This document shows, piece after piece, positions 46,386-55,285 of a DNA stretch of 64,000 nt. Origin of the DNA: Bacteroidia bacterium (GTDB lineage Bacteria > Bacteroidota > Bacteroidia > B-17B0 > Aurantibacillaceae); assembly GCA_020846335.1 (NCBI GenBank), contig JADLED010000038.1, forward strand, positions 27,500 through 91,499, given 5' to 3'. Each line of letters opens with the position of its first letter. Position 1 is the first letter of the stretch. The position numbers and the translations under genes are program-made. The notes under the pieces are model-generated. The model was not told the origin of the DNA, ran no database searches, and saw nothing but the letters and a program-made list of their open reading frames with translations.

Positions 46386-48578
46386 ATGAAAAAAACATTA
46401 CTTCTGTGTTTCTCAGTGCTTAGCTGCCTAAATCAGTTGTGGGCGCAAAATGCCGGCGATGCCGCCGTTCAAATCAGTGCCATCACTCAATCCTCACCGG
46501 CGCAAATTACCTTAAACTGGTTAACCAACAGCAGCACCTCACAATATCAGGTGTATCGCAAACTCAAAAACGCCACCTTTTGGGGCAGCCCACTGGCAAC
46601 GCTTTCGGGTACCATTGGTCAGTATGTTGACAATACGGTAAGTGCCGGTACCAATTACGAATACCGCATAATTAGGACAGGCACCAATTATTCGGGCTTT
46701 GGCTACATAAATTCAGGAATAGAAATTGCCGCCACCGATTACCGCGGCGAAGTAATTTTACTGGTGGATAGTACTCACATTACTGCTCTTGCTTCTGAAA
46801 TAAAACGTTTAATAACAGACATCGAGGGCGATGGCTGGACCGTAATTCGACACGACGTGGATAGAAACGGTTCGGTTTACCATGTAAAATCTTTGATTGT
46901 TGATGACTATGCCCGCGATTCGGCTGAAATTAAAGCGGTGTTTATTTTGGGTCATGTGCCCGTACCTTACAGCGGTAACATCAATCCCGATGGTCACGGC
47001 GACCACCTGGGCGCATGGCCGGCAGACATTTATTACGGCGATGTGGATGGAATCTGGACCGACCAGTTTGTTACTTCCACCACTGCCTCACCTGCTCGCA
47101 CACAAAACGTTCCCGGCGATGGCAAGTTCGACCAAAGTGTGGTGCCCTCAGATGTGGAACTACAGGTAGGGCGCGTTGATTTTAATAACATGCCCGCATT
47201 TACTTTAACCGAGCAACAACTTTTAAAAAATTATCTGGACAAAGATCATGACTACCGAAAAAAACTATTTGTGCCTGTTAAACGCGCAGTGGTGGATGAT
47301 AACTTTGGTTATTTTAGTGGCGAAGCCTTTGCTGCCAGTGGCTACAAAACCTTTGGAGCCGTGGTGGGAACAAACTCTGTAAGTGTTGCCGATTATATTA
47401 CCAGCATGACGGGCAACAGCTATTTGTGGTCGTATGGCTGCGGTGGGGGCTCCTACACCAGTGCATCGGGCATTGGCACTACGGCCAATTTAGCTTCGGC
47501 CAATTTGCAGGGTGTGTTTACCATGTTGTTTGGTTCTTATTTTGGCGACTGGGATTCACAAAACAATTTTTTAAAAGCACCACTGGCTCAGGGCAAAGTG
47601 CTCACCAACGTGTGGGCGGGCCGACCGCATTACCAGTTTCACCACATGGGATTGGGCGAAAACATAGGTTACGATTTATTGCAAACTCAAAACAATCCGG
47701 GTGGACTTTATTATGCCAGCCCAACCGGAATTACAGGTAGGTGGATACACAATGCCCTGATGGGCGATCCCACGCTTCGCAACAATGTGCTCTCGCCGGT
47801 ATCGAATGTAGTAGCTACTCGAATAGGTAACGATTGTTACATCAACTGGTCGGCAAGCACCGAAACCAATATAGCTGGTTATAATATTTATGTGCGCAAC
47901 GATTCGCTGAAATCCTATATTAAAATTAATTCTGCTCCTGTGGCCGGTACCACTTACACCGACAATTGTTTGCTGGTGAAAGGCATTTATAGCTACATGG
48001 TGCGAACGCTTAAACTGGAAACCACTCCGAGCGGAACTTATTACAACATGAGCGAAGGCATAGCCGATACCGCTTACAACACCAACAACTACGCAGGTTG
48101 CGCCTCTTTTAATTATTCCCTCACTTCGGGCAATGTGGTTAATCTTTTTAATCTCTCAACCGTTGCCACCACTTATCAATGGGACTTTGACAATGGCGCT
48201 ACCAGCACAGCCACTAATCCCGTGGTAACCTATGCCAACAATGGCGTTTATAACATTTCTTTAATTGCTACCAGTGCCTGTTTGGTGGATACAGCCTATC
48301 AAACAGTGGTAATTAACGAGGTTGGGTTGGATAAACTGAGCCTTAACAAACGGGTTACTCTGCTCCCAAATCCCAGTCATGGTAAGTTTAATGTGAGCGT
48401 GGATGGTTCAGAAAAATTCAGTCTTAGCGTAATGGGTAGCGACGGACGCATGGTGTTTTATCAGGAGGCTGTAAATTCCGGCGAAACTCTGAATCTGGAA
48501 TTTTTAGCCAAAGGGGTTTATTTGGCCGAAATTAAATTCAACGGTAATACGGTAACCAAAAAACTTTTAATTGAGTAG
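46386..48578 (+). CDS. Gingipain-fold (C25-like) secreted protein, catalytic residues apparently absent, T9SS
   Basis: 730 residues: signal peptide (ending QLWAQ), fibronectin type III domain (residues about 25-110), then a C25-like fold (AVFILGHVPVPYSGN, then DVELQVGRVDFNNM). Where gingipains have a Gly-His-Gly, this has LWSYGCGGG (about 347); where they have the catalytic Cys in an ACVNG-like turn, this has LFGSYFGDW (about 380). A second fibronectin type III domain, a PKD domain (YQWDFDNGATST) and a type A T9SS signal (LLPNPSHGKFNVSVDG) follow. It may bind rather than cut peptides, or use an unseen nucleophile. Confidence 0.75.
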   Translation: MKKTLLLCFSVLSCLNQLWAQNAGDAAVQISAITQSSPAQITLNWLTNSSTSQYQVYRKLKNATFWGSPLATLSGTIGQYVDNTVSAGTNYEYRIIRTGTNYSGFGYINSGIEIAATDYRGEVILLVDSTHITALASEIKRLITDIEGDGWTVIRHDVDRNGSVYHVKSLIVDDYARDSAEIKAVFILGHVPVPYSGNINPDGHGDHLGAWPADIYYGDVDGIWTDQFVTSTTASPARTQNVPGDGKFDQSVVPSDVELQVGRVDFNNMPAFTLTEQQLLKNYLDKDHDYRKKLFVPVKRAVVDDNFGYFSGEAFAASGYKTFGAVVGTNSVSVADYITSMTGNSYLWSYGCGGGSYTSASGIGTTANLASANLQGVFTMLFGSYFGDWDSQNNFLKAPLAQGKVLTNVWAGRPHYQFHHMGLGENIGYDLLQTQNNPGGLYYASPTGITGRWIHNALMGDPTLRNNVLSPVSNVVATRIGNDCYINWSASTETNIAGYNIYVRNDSLKSYIKINSAPVAGTTYTDNCLLVKGIYSYMVRTLKLETTPSGTYYNMSEGIADTAYNTNNYAGCASFNYSLTSGNVVNLFNLSTVATTYQWDFDNGATSTATNPVVTYANNGVYNISLIATSACLVDTAYQTVVINEVGLDKLSLNKRVTLLPNPSHGKFNVSVDGSEKFSLSVMGSDGRMVFYQEAVNSGETLNLEFLAKGVYLAEIKFNGNTVTKKLLIE

Positions 48579-48585
48579 GTTCTTA

Positions 48586-48779
48586 AACCGTAAATAGACA
48601 GTTGTGTTTAGCAACGAAAACTAAAAGCCCCAAGGGATTTGCTTAGCGCATCCCGCGAATTGGCGGGAGAGGACTGTAAGAATAGTTTACACTATTTTGA
48701 AGCCCGCAGAATCGAGTACAAGCAAAGACCGCAGGGGATTTTACGTTTGCAGTCGAAAGTCAACTGTCTATTTACGGTT
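48586..48779. mobile_element. MITE-like 194-bp element with 19-bp terminal inverted repeats
   Basis: Perfect inverted ends AACCGTAAATAGACAGTTG (48586-48604) and its complement (48761-48779), flanked by a possible TAA duplication. The inside is non-coding and structured: TCCCGC/GCGGGA, AATAGT/ACTATT and GCAAA/TTTGC hairpins are visible. The right arm overlaps the rpoN stop codon. It also lies between convergent genes, so a bidirectional terminator role is possible. I saw no second copy in the window. Confidence 0.6.
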
Positions 48780-50280
48780 AAATTTCCTTGCGCATGCGGC
48801 CCACCGGAATATCTAACTGTTCGCGGTATTTGGCCACCGTGCGGCGGGCAATGTTGTAGCCCTTTTCGTTGAGTTTGGCGCAAAGTTCGTCGTCGGTTAG
48901 TGGGTGCTTTTTGTCTTCGTTGCCGACCAAATCTTTTAAAATGTTTTTTATTTCGCGGCTGCTTACTTCCTCACCGCTATCGGTGCTCATGCTTTCGCTA
49001 AAAAGTGTTTTTAATAGAAAGGTGCCATAGGGCGTTTGCACATATTTGCTGTTGGCCATGCGCGAAATGGTGGAAAGGTCCATGCCCACACGGTTGGCAA
49101 TGTCTTTTAAAATCATGGGGCGAAGTTTGTTTTCATCGCCAGTAGCAAAATAATCGTTTTGGTATTCGAGTATGCACTTCATGCAAATGGATAAAGTGGC
49201 ATAGCGTTGCTGCAAGGCTTCGATGAACCAAGAAGCACTTTCAATTTTGTTTTTTATAAAACCCGATGCCTCTTTGCTGCTTTTGTCTTTACTCCTCGAA
49301 TATTCTTTCAGCATTTCCTGATAGTCTTTGCTGATTTTTAAATCGGGCAGGTTACGGCCATTGATGCTTAATTCGGGTTTGCCATCGTTTACGGCCACAA
49401 TAAAATCGGGCACTACTGCGCTCGAAGTGGCTTCCTTGTTTTCGCTGTTTCCGGGTCTGGGGTCGAGGTGCGTTATTTCGCTGATAACTTCTTTTAGTTC
49501 TTCGTTATCAATTTCCAAACGCCGCAAAATTTTATCGTAATGTTTTTTCGAAAACTCTTCCATTTGGTGGTTAATCACCTCAATGGCCAGAATTATTTCG
49601 CGGGTTTTGTGTGGTTTTCTTTCAAGCTGAATAAGCAAACACTCCTGCAAATTGCGTGCGCCAATGCCGGGCGGGTCGAAGGATTGAATTGTTTTTAAAA
49701 CCTTTTCGAGGTCGGCCACCTGCACATTGAGGTTGTAATTAAAAGCCAAATCATCCACTATCAAATCCAGTTCGCGCCGAATGTAGCCATCTTCATCAAT
49801 GCAGCCAATCAGGTAATTCCCAATGGTGTATTCTTCTTCAGTAATATCTTTTAATCCTAACTGCTGTATTAAATTTTCCTGCAGGTCAATGCCATCCACC
49901 ACTACAAAGTCGCGCGATTCATCGTCGGCACCCTTGTTCACCACTTCGTATTTGTAGGAGTCCATTTCTTCATCGCCCATGTAATCTTCCATGCCCACCT
50001 CATCGGTAATTTTTTTGAGCTCATCTTCTTTCACATCGCCATTGTCGTCGTACTCAATTTCATTGGCTACTTCTGAGTTGTCGTCAGAATCTTCGTTGCT
50101 GTAAAGCTCTTCGTCGGTGGTATCGTTCAGGTCTTCTTCGAGGGCCGGATTTTCTTCGAGCTCTTCTTTTATTCGTTCTTCAAGTGCCAGTGTGGGCAAT
50201 TGCAACAACTTCATCAGCAGTATTTGCTGAGGCAGGAGTTTTTGAGACAGTTTAAGTTGTTGTGATTGCTTTAATGCCAT
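48778..50280 (-). CDS. rpoN: RNA polymerase sigma-54 factor (RpoN)
   Basis: 500 residues. Region I is Gln/Leu-rich (SQKLLPQQILLMKLLQLPTL), region II is strongly acidic, and region III holds the core-binding and DNA-binding parts, with the RpoN box ARRTVAKYREQ near the C-terminus. It needs ATP-driven enhancer-binding partners, none of which is in the window. It lies one base after tyrS on the same strand. Confidence 0.95.
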   Translation of the reverse strand: MALKQSQQLKLSQKLLPQQILLMKLLQLPTLALEERIKEELEENPALEEDLNDTTDEELYSNEDSDDNSEVANEIEYDDNGDVKEDELKKITDEVGMEDYMGDEEMDSYKYEVVNKGADDESRDFVVVDGIDLQENLIQQLGLKDITEEEYTIGNYLIGCIDEDGYIRRELDLIVDDLAFNYNLNVQVADLEKVLKTIQSFDPPGIGARNLQECLLIQLERKPHKTREIILAIEVINHQMEEFSKKHYDKILRRLEIDNEELKEVISEITHLDPRPGNSENKEATSSAVVPDFIVAVNDGKPELSINGRNLPDLKISKDYQEMLKEYSRSKDKSSKEASGFIKNKIESASWFIEALQQRYATLSICMKCILEYQNDYFATGDENKLRPMILKDIANRVGMDLSTISRMANSKYVQTPYGTFLLKTLFSESMSTDSGEEVSSREIKNILKDLVGNEDKKHPLTDDELCAKLNEKGYNIARRTVAKYREQLDIPVGRMRKEI

Positions 50281-50281
50281 A

Positions 50282-51616
50282 TCAGTTCACGCTGCACAAA
50301 TTGTATTTCCCTTTTCCTTTTTGAATAATGATGTATTTATTTTTCACCAAATGTTTTGTGTTTACAAGCAATTCGTGTGTTTCAACTTTCTCTTTATTAA
50401 TTTTCACTCCTCCGCCCTGTATCATTTTTCTTGCTTCGCTTTTGCTGGGAAACACATTTGTTTTTTCTGCCAAAAGATCCAATACTGCTATTCCTGTTTC
50501 TAATTCAGTTCGCGAAACCTGAGATTTATCCATGCCATCAAAAACTTCTAAAAAAGTAGTATCATCCAGATTAATTAAATCCTGAATACCGCCATTAAAC
50601 AAAATGTTGCTTGCGTCAACGGCTGCACTGTATTTTTCTTCGCCGTGTACCAAAATGGTAAGTTCTTTTGCCAGTGTTTTTTGCAATACGCGTTTGCCGC
50701 GGTCTTTATTGTGTTCCGCAATCAGGTTCTCGGTTTCTTCTTTGGTATGAAATGTAAATATTTTTATAAAGTTGATGGCATCATCATCGCTTGTATTAAA
50801 CCAAAACTGATAAAACCGGAATGGTGATGTTTTTTCCGAATCGAGCCAAATGTTGCCGCTTTCGGTTTTTCCAAATTTGGTACCATCGGCCTTCTTAACC
50901 AATTGTGTGGTTAATCCCCAGGCTTTACCGTTACCTTTTCGGCGAATTAACTGTGTGCCCGTAGTAATGTTTCCAAACTGGTCCGATCCGCCCATTTGTA
51001 TTTTTACGTCCTTGTTTTTCCAAAGCCAGTAAAAATCGTAACCCTGAATGAGTTGGTAGGTAAACTCTGTAAACGACATGCCGCCACTTTCTTCTTCCGA
51101 ATCAGCTTCAGTCTCTTCATTTTCGTTTAATCGTTTTGGATTGATTCTGTTTTTTACAGAATCTTTTGCCATCATGTAATTAACAGTTATGTGTTTGCCT
51201 ATATCTCTGATAAATTCAAGAAAGGTATATCCTTTCATCCAGTCGTAATTATTTACCAGTTCGGCACCGCTTTTAGAATCGGTGAAATCAAGAAATTTTT
51301 CGAGTTGTTTTTTAAGTCCTGCTACGTTTTTGTTCAGAGTTTCCTCATCCTGCAAATTGCGTTCGGCCGATTTGCCGCTGGGATCGCCCACCATGCCTGT
51401 GGCACCACCAAGTAGTGCAATTGGTTTGTGCCCTGCTCTTTGAAAACGGATGAGTGTAAATATTTGTGTGAGGCTGCCTATGTGTAATGAATCGGCAGTG
51501 GGATCGAAACCAATGTAGCCGGTTACTGTTTCTTTTTTAAGTAATTCTTCGGTACCGGGCATTATGTCCTGCAGTAGCCCACGCCAACGCAATTCTTCAA
51601 CAAAATCTTCTTTCAT
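50282..51616 (-). CDS. tyrS: Tyrosyl-tRNA synthetase
   Basis: 444 residues, class I. The HIGH motif is in [14 protein letters not shown], Tyr recognition in [12 protein letters not shown], the KMSKS loop is KFGKTESGN, and a C-terminal S4-like RNA-binding domain (VNIKEKV-type) is present. An acidic Glu/Ser-rich insertion ([16 protein letters not shown]) sits before the motif [11 protein letters not shown]. It is transcribed with rpoN. Confidence 0.95.
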   Translation of the reverse strand: MKEDFVEELRWRGLLQDIMPGTEELLKKETVTGYIGFDPTADSLHIGSLTQIFTLIRFQRAGHKPIALLGGATGMVGDPSGKSAERNLQDEETLNKNVAGLKKQLEKFLDFTDSKSGAELVNNYDWMKGYTFLEFIRDIGKHITVNYMMAKDSVKNRINPKRLNENEETEADSEEESGGMSFTEFTYQLIQGYDFYWLWKNKDVKIQMGGSDQFGNITTGTQLIRRKGNGKAWGLTTQLVKKADGTKFGKTESGNIWLDSEKTSPFRFYQFWFNTSDDDAINFIKIFTFHTKEETENLIAEHNKDRGKRVLQKTLAKELTILVHGEEKYSAAVDASNILFNGGIQDLINLDDTTFLEVFDGMDKSQVSRTELETGIAVLDLLAEKTNVFPSKSEARKMIQGGGVKINKEKVETHELLVNTKHLVKNKYIIIQKGKGKYNLCSVN

Positions 51617-51623
51617 AGTAAAA

Positions 51624-51631
51624 CAAAATTA
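51624..51631 (-). promoter_or_regulatory. Candidate -7 element for tyrS-rpoN
   Basis: The minus strand reads TAATTTTG, an exact TAnnTTTG match only eight bases before the tyrS ATG, implying a nearly leaderless transcript. The -33 element is not clear. Confidence 0.4.
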
Positions 51632-51701
51632 CAAATATTATACCAAGGTTATTGAACTTTTAAGCCCTCTTGTTATCACTTAATTTTTTTATATTAGTTG
51701 C

Positions 51702-52004
51702 ATGTTTATATACAATGTTACTGTAAATGTTTCGGCTGATTATTGCTCAGACTGGCTGCAATGGATGAAGGAAAAGCACATTGCGGATGTGATGAAAACC
51801 GGCTGCTTTGTGGACAGTCGCATTTTAAAAGTATTGTTTGTGGAGGATTTGGGTAATACCTATTCGGTGCAATACACTTTTTTGGAAATGGCAGATATTG
51901 AAAGGTATCAGAAACAATTTGCACCTGCCCTGCAGGCCGAGCACAAGGCGCGCTACGGCGAAAACTACACGGCTTTTAGAACGGTCTTGGAAATTGTGGA
52001 TTAA
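51702..52004 (+). CDS. DUF4286 family protein
   Basis: 100 residues with the family pattern MFIYNVTVNV, then WLQWMKEKHIADVMKTGCF and YSVQYTFLEM. It is a small ferredoxin-like-fold protein common in Bacteroidota; function is unknown. It stands alone between tyrS (divergent) and a terminator. Confidence 0.82.
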   Translation: MFIYNVTVNVSADYCSDWLQWMKEKHIADVMKTGCFVDSRILKVLFVEDLGNTYSVQYTFLEMADIERYQKQFAPALQAEHKARYGENYTAFRTVLEIVD

Positions 52005-52013
52005 CCCAATAAA

Positions 52014-52038
52014 AAAAGCCGGTAACCAACCGGCTTTT
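52014..52038 (+). terminator. Terminator after the DUF4286 gene
   Basis: A 10-bp perfect stem AAAAGCCGGT / ACCGGCTTTT with loop AACCA, starting 10 bases after the stop. The A-run on one side and T-run on the other let it work in both directions. Confidence 0.85.
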
Positions 52039-52108
52039 ACCAAAGCAACTAATTGCTTAACCCTTAATTATGACAATTGTTACTTATTCTCAATCAACAA
52101 AAACCAGG

Positions 52109-52546
52109 CTAGTTCATTTTAAACGGAGGTATTTTTCCGTCTTTCATTAACTGCAGGCTTTTCTTTTTATGTTCTTCAAAATTACCAAAGGCCAAAGCGT
52201 CCAACATTTCCTGGCGGGTCATGTCGGGGTTACCAAACTGGCGACGGATTTCGTCGGCACAGCGGTCCACATATTTTTCAAATTTAATTGGTGCCCAAAC
52301 GTATTCTTTTTTAACCGCGTCTTTTTTTATGGCAAACTCTTTAGGCAGCACGCCTTCAATTTTTGCTTTAATGTCAAGACCTTCGTATGTTTTAGGCAAT
52401 TGCCTGTTATCAAACATAAACGGTTTGCTGATAATGATGACATGCTTTTTTCTCTTAGGATCTATCATTGACAGTCCTTCGATGCGCAACCCTTTTTTCT
52501 TAAGGGTTCCGTATTTGCTTTCAAAATGCTTTAAAATTTCAAACAT
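52109..52546 (-). CDS. Hypothetical cytoplasmic protein
   Basis: 145 residues, Lys-rich, no signal peptide. Motifs seen: KHVIIISKPFMFDNRQLP, then FAIKKDAVKKEYVWAPIKFEKYVD. The family is not recognised with certainty. It has no close neighbour on its strand. Confidence 0.6.
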   Translation of the reverse strand: MFEILKHFESKYGTLKKKGLRIEGLSMIDPKRKKHVIIISKPFMFDNRQLPKTYEGLDIKAKIEGVLPKEFAIKKDAVKKEYVWAPIKFEKYVDRCADEIRRQFGNPDMTRQEMLDALAFGNFEEHKKKSLQLMKDGKIPPFKMN

Positions 52547-52724
52547 GTTTCTGATTCGGGGGACTAAGTTAACTATAAAATTGTTAATAACTTTATTTTT
52601 TAGACAAAAAGAGAATTATTTTATTACCCTAATTGTTATTTTTTGGTTTAAAAGCTGTTCAAAATCTTTTTATTAAAGGTTAATTTGCTAGAAAACAGAT
52701 AATTAGGAAGTTAGCTCCTGTTCT

Positions 52725-52757
52725 TTAAAAAAGCCTTGGGCCTTGGGCGCTTTTCGA
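52725..52757 (-). terminator. Probable terminator of the anti-sigma/protease gene
   Basis: On the minus strand AAAGC and GCTTT bracket a GC-rich stretch containing a CCCAAGG repeat, then a T-run, 11 bases after the gene's stop. The stem is imperfect. Confidence 0.5.
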
Positions 52758-52767
52758 CTAAACCTTA

Positions 52768-53850
52768 TTATTTATAGACAAGCACGTTAAAAACGTAAGG
52801 ATTAATTTTTTTAATCTGTTCGGTACGTTTTAAGTGTTTAAGCGCGTTTTTCTTGTTTTTTAAGAGGGTTACCTCTTTTTGTGTGCTGTCGGGCGCGTTG
52901 CTGATGGTGCTGATGATTTCGCTGGCTTTTACAGCAAAGCCGGTGGCTTCGGCGCCTGAAATTTTTCCGCGAACCACACCAATAATGTTGCCATATTCGT
53001 CGAGCAAAGGGCCGCCGCTGTTGCCCGGATTAACCGGAATGGAAATTTGGTACATGCTGCTATCGTTGGCATAACCGCTCAACGAGCTGAGTGAGCCTTC
53101 GCCATAAACCATGTCTTCGCGCGGGTAACCAAGGGTAAATACTTTTTCGCCCACATCGCTGTTTTTTTCTTTAATGGAAAAAGGCACTTGCCAGTTTTTA
53201 ATCAACTCGGTGTTTTCTACTTTTAAAATGGCAATGTCGAGTTTGGGATTGCTTAGAATAACTCTTGTAAGCGAGCGCTCAAAATCCTTGTTTTGAATAA
53301 AAACACTGTCGGCATCCTTTACCATGTGGTAGCTGGTAATTACATAACCCTGATTGTTAAGGGCAAAGGCGCTGCCCTCAATTTTAGCCGGGGCATAAAC
53401 GGTGCGTTTTGGGCGGGTGATTCCTTCAACAATGCCGTCCTGTGAGGCTTTGAGGTCCATCACAATTCGGTTAAGGTTGGTAATCTGATTGTTTTGTTTG
53501 GTAAATAAATAGCCCCCGGTGCTTAGTAGTGCCACGGTTGTAAGCACTGCAATAAAGGCTGTACTGGCTGCCACCGCAATGGTTTTACCGTGTCGTTTGG
53601 CAAAGGTTTCTTCCTGATTAATGGAAAAGATTTTGGTATTGTGGCCATATTCTGTGTGGTGAATGGCCTTTAGTTTGTCTTTTAGTTGCTTGCGTTTGTT
53701 CTGGGTTTGCAGAACTTCCAGCAACTGTTTGTGTTCCTGAAAAGCCTTGTTAATAATTTCGTTGTTTTTAAGTTCGTTTTCGAAATTTGTTTTTTCTTCC
53801 CCGCTAAGTAAGCCGTTAAGATAATCGTCAAATAAATCTACCTGTCTCAT
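52768..53850 (-). CDS. Membrane anti-sigma-like / trypsin-like serine protease fusion
   Basis: 360 residues. Residues 1-70 are a cytoplasmic helical region like anti-sigma proteins (MRQVDLFDDYLNGLLSGEEK, then EHKQLLEVLQTQ). Residues about 90-113 are one membrane helix. The outside portion is an HtrA-type trypsin-like protease with an intact triad: His175 (SYHMVKDAD), Asp205 (PKLDIAILKV) and Ser278 (PVNPGNSGGPL). No PDZ domain is seen. It follows the ECF sigma gene by 12 bases, so it probably controls that sigma factor. This arrangement is unusual. Confidence 0.85.
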   Translation of the reverse strand: MRQVDLFDDYLNGLLSGEEKTNFENELKNNEIINKAFQEHKQLLEVLQTQNKRKQLKDKLKAIHHTEYGHNTKIFSINQEETFAKRHGKTIAVAASTAFIAVLTTVALLSTGGYLFTKQNNQITNLNRIVMDLKASQDGIVEGITRPKRTVYAPAKIEGSAFALNNQGYVITSYHMVKDADSVFIQNKDFERSLTRVILSNPKLDIAILKVENTELIKNWQVPFSIKEKNSDVGEKVFTLGYPREDMVYGEGSLSSLSGYANDSSMYQISIPVNPGNSGGPLLDEYGNIIGVVRGKISGAEATGFAVKASEIISTISNAPDSTQKEVTLLKNKKNALKHLKRTEQIKKINPYVFNVLVYK

Positions 53851-53862
53851 GTCTTTAAATAA

Positions 53863-54444
53863 TTATTCCTGTTCAATTGTTGTATGGTCAAAAAAATGTT
53901 TTTTTAATCGTTGGAGGCACTTGTATTTTTGGGTTTTGGCATTGTTGGCATTGGTGTACCCAAATTTTTCGGCAATTTCCTCCATGTTTAGTTTATATAC
54001 ATAAAAGTCTTTAATAAGTGTGGCGCAGGGTTCTCCGAGTTCCAAAAGGCTTTTATTCATTTGTTCAATTTCGTTTTCTTTACCTTCGTGCTCCGTTATT
54101 TCTTCGGTTACATCGGCCACCTCGTTTTCCTCCTCCTCTTTAAACAGAAACGTTTTCCCTCCTTTTTTAAGTTGCTTTAGCCAAAGGCGTTTGGCTACCG
54201 AATAAATGTAGGTTTGCAACTGACATTTTAGTTCGAAACCGGTTTTGTTGGCATTTTCATAGAGCACAATAATGGTCTCCTGGTAAATGTCCTGAGCCGC
54301 TTCCTGACTGCCACTGTTATTAACAATAAGTTTAAGAACGATGTTGTAGTACTTTTTGTACAGGGCTGTTAATACCTCATTATCTCCGCTTCGTAAGCCA
54401 TCAATAAATTGGTTGTCGGTAAACTGCACACTCCTTTTTGACAT
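53863..54444 (-). CDS. ECF-family RNA polymerase sigma factor
   Basis: 193 residues with sigma-70 region 2 (LYKKYYNIVLKLIVNNSGSQ, then AQDIYQETIIVLYENA, and LQTYIYSVAKRLWLKQLKK) and a region 4-like helix-turn-helix (NMEEIAEKFGYTNANNAKTQ). An acidic linker lies between. It is divergent from the small lipoprotein genes and forms a pair with the anti-sigma/protease fusion. Confidence 0.9.
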   Translation of the reverse strand: MSKRSVQFTDNQFIDGLRSGDNEVLTALYKKYYNIVLKLIVNNSGSQEAAQDIYQETIIVLYENANKTGFELKCQLQTYIYSVAKRLWLKQLKKGGKTFLFKEEEENEVADVTEEITEHEGKENEIEQMNKSLLELGEPCATLIKDFYVYKLNMEEIAEKFGYTNANNAKTQKYKCLQRLKKHFFDHTTIEQE

Positions 54445-54478
54445 ACGAGCCCTGTTAGCGTTAATTCTCTTTTTTGAT

Positions 54479-54630
54479 AAAGGTAACCTGTATTAAAGCA
54501 GATTTTATTTTTTAATTGCAATTATTTACTCAAAACATGGGTAACCCAAATTATTTCCAATTTTATTACACTGGTAATCAGTACGTTATGGCCATTTGTC
54601 GGATTTTTTATTTTTTATTCGGTTACCTTT
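54479..54630. repeat. Three GGTNACC palindromes in the sigma/lipoprotein divergent region
   Basis: GGTAACC occurs at 54482-54488 and 54540-54546, and as GGTTACC at 54621-54627. The outer two extend to a 10-bp inverted repeat AAAGGTAACC / GGTTACCTTT. These are candidate binding sites for a regulator controlling both sides. No other features were seen in this 239-bp gap. Confidence 0.5.
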
Positions 54631-54683
54631 TTAAGCTTGTGGGTATTAATGTAAAATTAATCAACAATTTAAAATTCAAAAAA

Positions 54684-54920
54684 ATGAAAAACGTATTATC
54701 AATTATCGCCGTAGCTGCTTTAACTGCAGGTTTCGTATCATGTGGTCCTTCTGCTGAAGAAAAACAAAAAATGGAAGAAAGAGCTAAGTTTGTAGCCGAT
54801 TCTACTGCCAATGCTATCAGCACTACTATGGAAACTACTGCTGCTCCGGTTGATTCTGCCGCCGCTGCTGCTGCTGCCACTACTGAAACAGTTGCTCCTG
54901 CTGCTGAAGAAAAACATTAA
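54684..54920 (+). CDS. Small low-complexity lipoprotein, paralogue 1
   Basis: 78 residues from ATG 54684. Lipobox VSC at Cys20 (AALTAGFVSCGPSAEE), then a short helical stretch (KMEERAKFVADSTANAIS) and an Ala/Thr-rich tail. It is similar to the next lipoprotein. It may be under the divergent sigma-linked promoter. Function is unknown. Confidence 0.7.
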   Translation: MKNVLSIIAVAALTAGFVSCGPSAEEKQKMEERAKFVADSTANAISTTMETTAAPVDSAAAAAAATTETVAPAAEEKH

Positions 54921-54948
54921 TATTTGTGTTTAGTTAGTTAGCTGAATG

Positions 54949-54980
54949 GCCTCAAAGCGAAATGCTTTGGGGCTTTTCTG
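54949..54980 (+). terminator. Terminator between the paired lipoprotein genes
   Basis: A 10-bp stem GCCTCAAAGC / GCTTTGGGGC (one wobble), loop GAAAT, then TTTTCTGTTTTTT, 28 bases after the first stop. Confidence 0.75.
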
Positions 54981-55032
54981 TTTTTTACTTAGTTTTGTTA
55001 TCCTAATTATTTTTAGAATTAATTCCAATCCT

Positions 55033-55263
55033 ATGAACAAAAATTTAATCTTATCCGCCCTTGCTCTTGTATTTGCGCTCATTTCATGTGGCCCCGCTGC
55101 CGAAAACCGACAAATTATGCACGAAAGGGCTAAAATTTTTCAGGATTCGATTGCCAACGTTATCCGCACAACCATTGCCGAGGCCGAAGGTCCTGCACCT
55201 GCAAGCCCCGTTATAGTTGTACCGCCAACGCCTACCGCAGCAGCAACACCTACCACAAAATAA
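55033..55263 (+). CDS. Small low-complexity lipoprotein, paralogue 2
   Basis: 76 residues from ATG 55033, below a terminator. Lipobox ALISC (FALISCGPAAENRQIMHERA) and a Pro/Ala/Thr-rich tail. The block SCGPxAExxQxMxERAK is shared with paralogue 1, showing tandem duplication. The next gene, an Mrp ATPase, starts 22 bases after it on the same strand. Confidence 0.65.
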   Translation: MNKNLILSALALVFALISCGPAAENRQIMHERAKIFQDSIANVIRTTIAEAEGPAPASPVIVVPPTPTAAATPTTK

Positions 55264-55285
55264 TTTATTACGCCAACTTTTCTTT

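Noticed and set aside
48639-48872. Plus-strand 77-codon ORF over the inverted-repeat element
   Set aside because: It crosses the terminal repeat into the antisense of rpoN; the protein has no recognisable feature.
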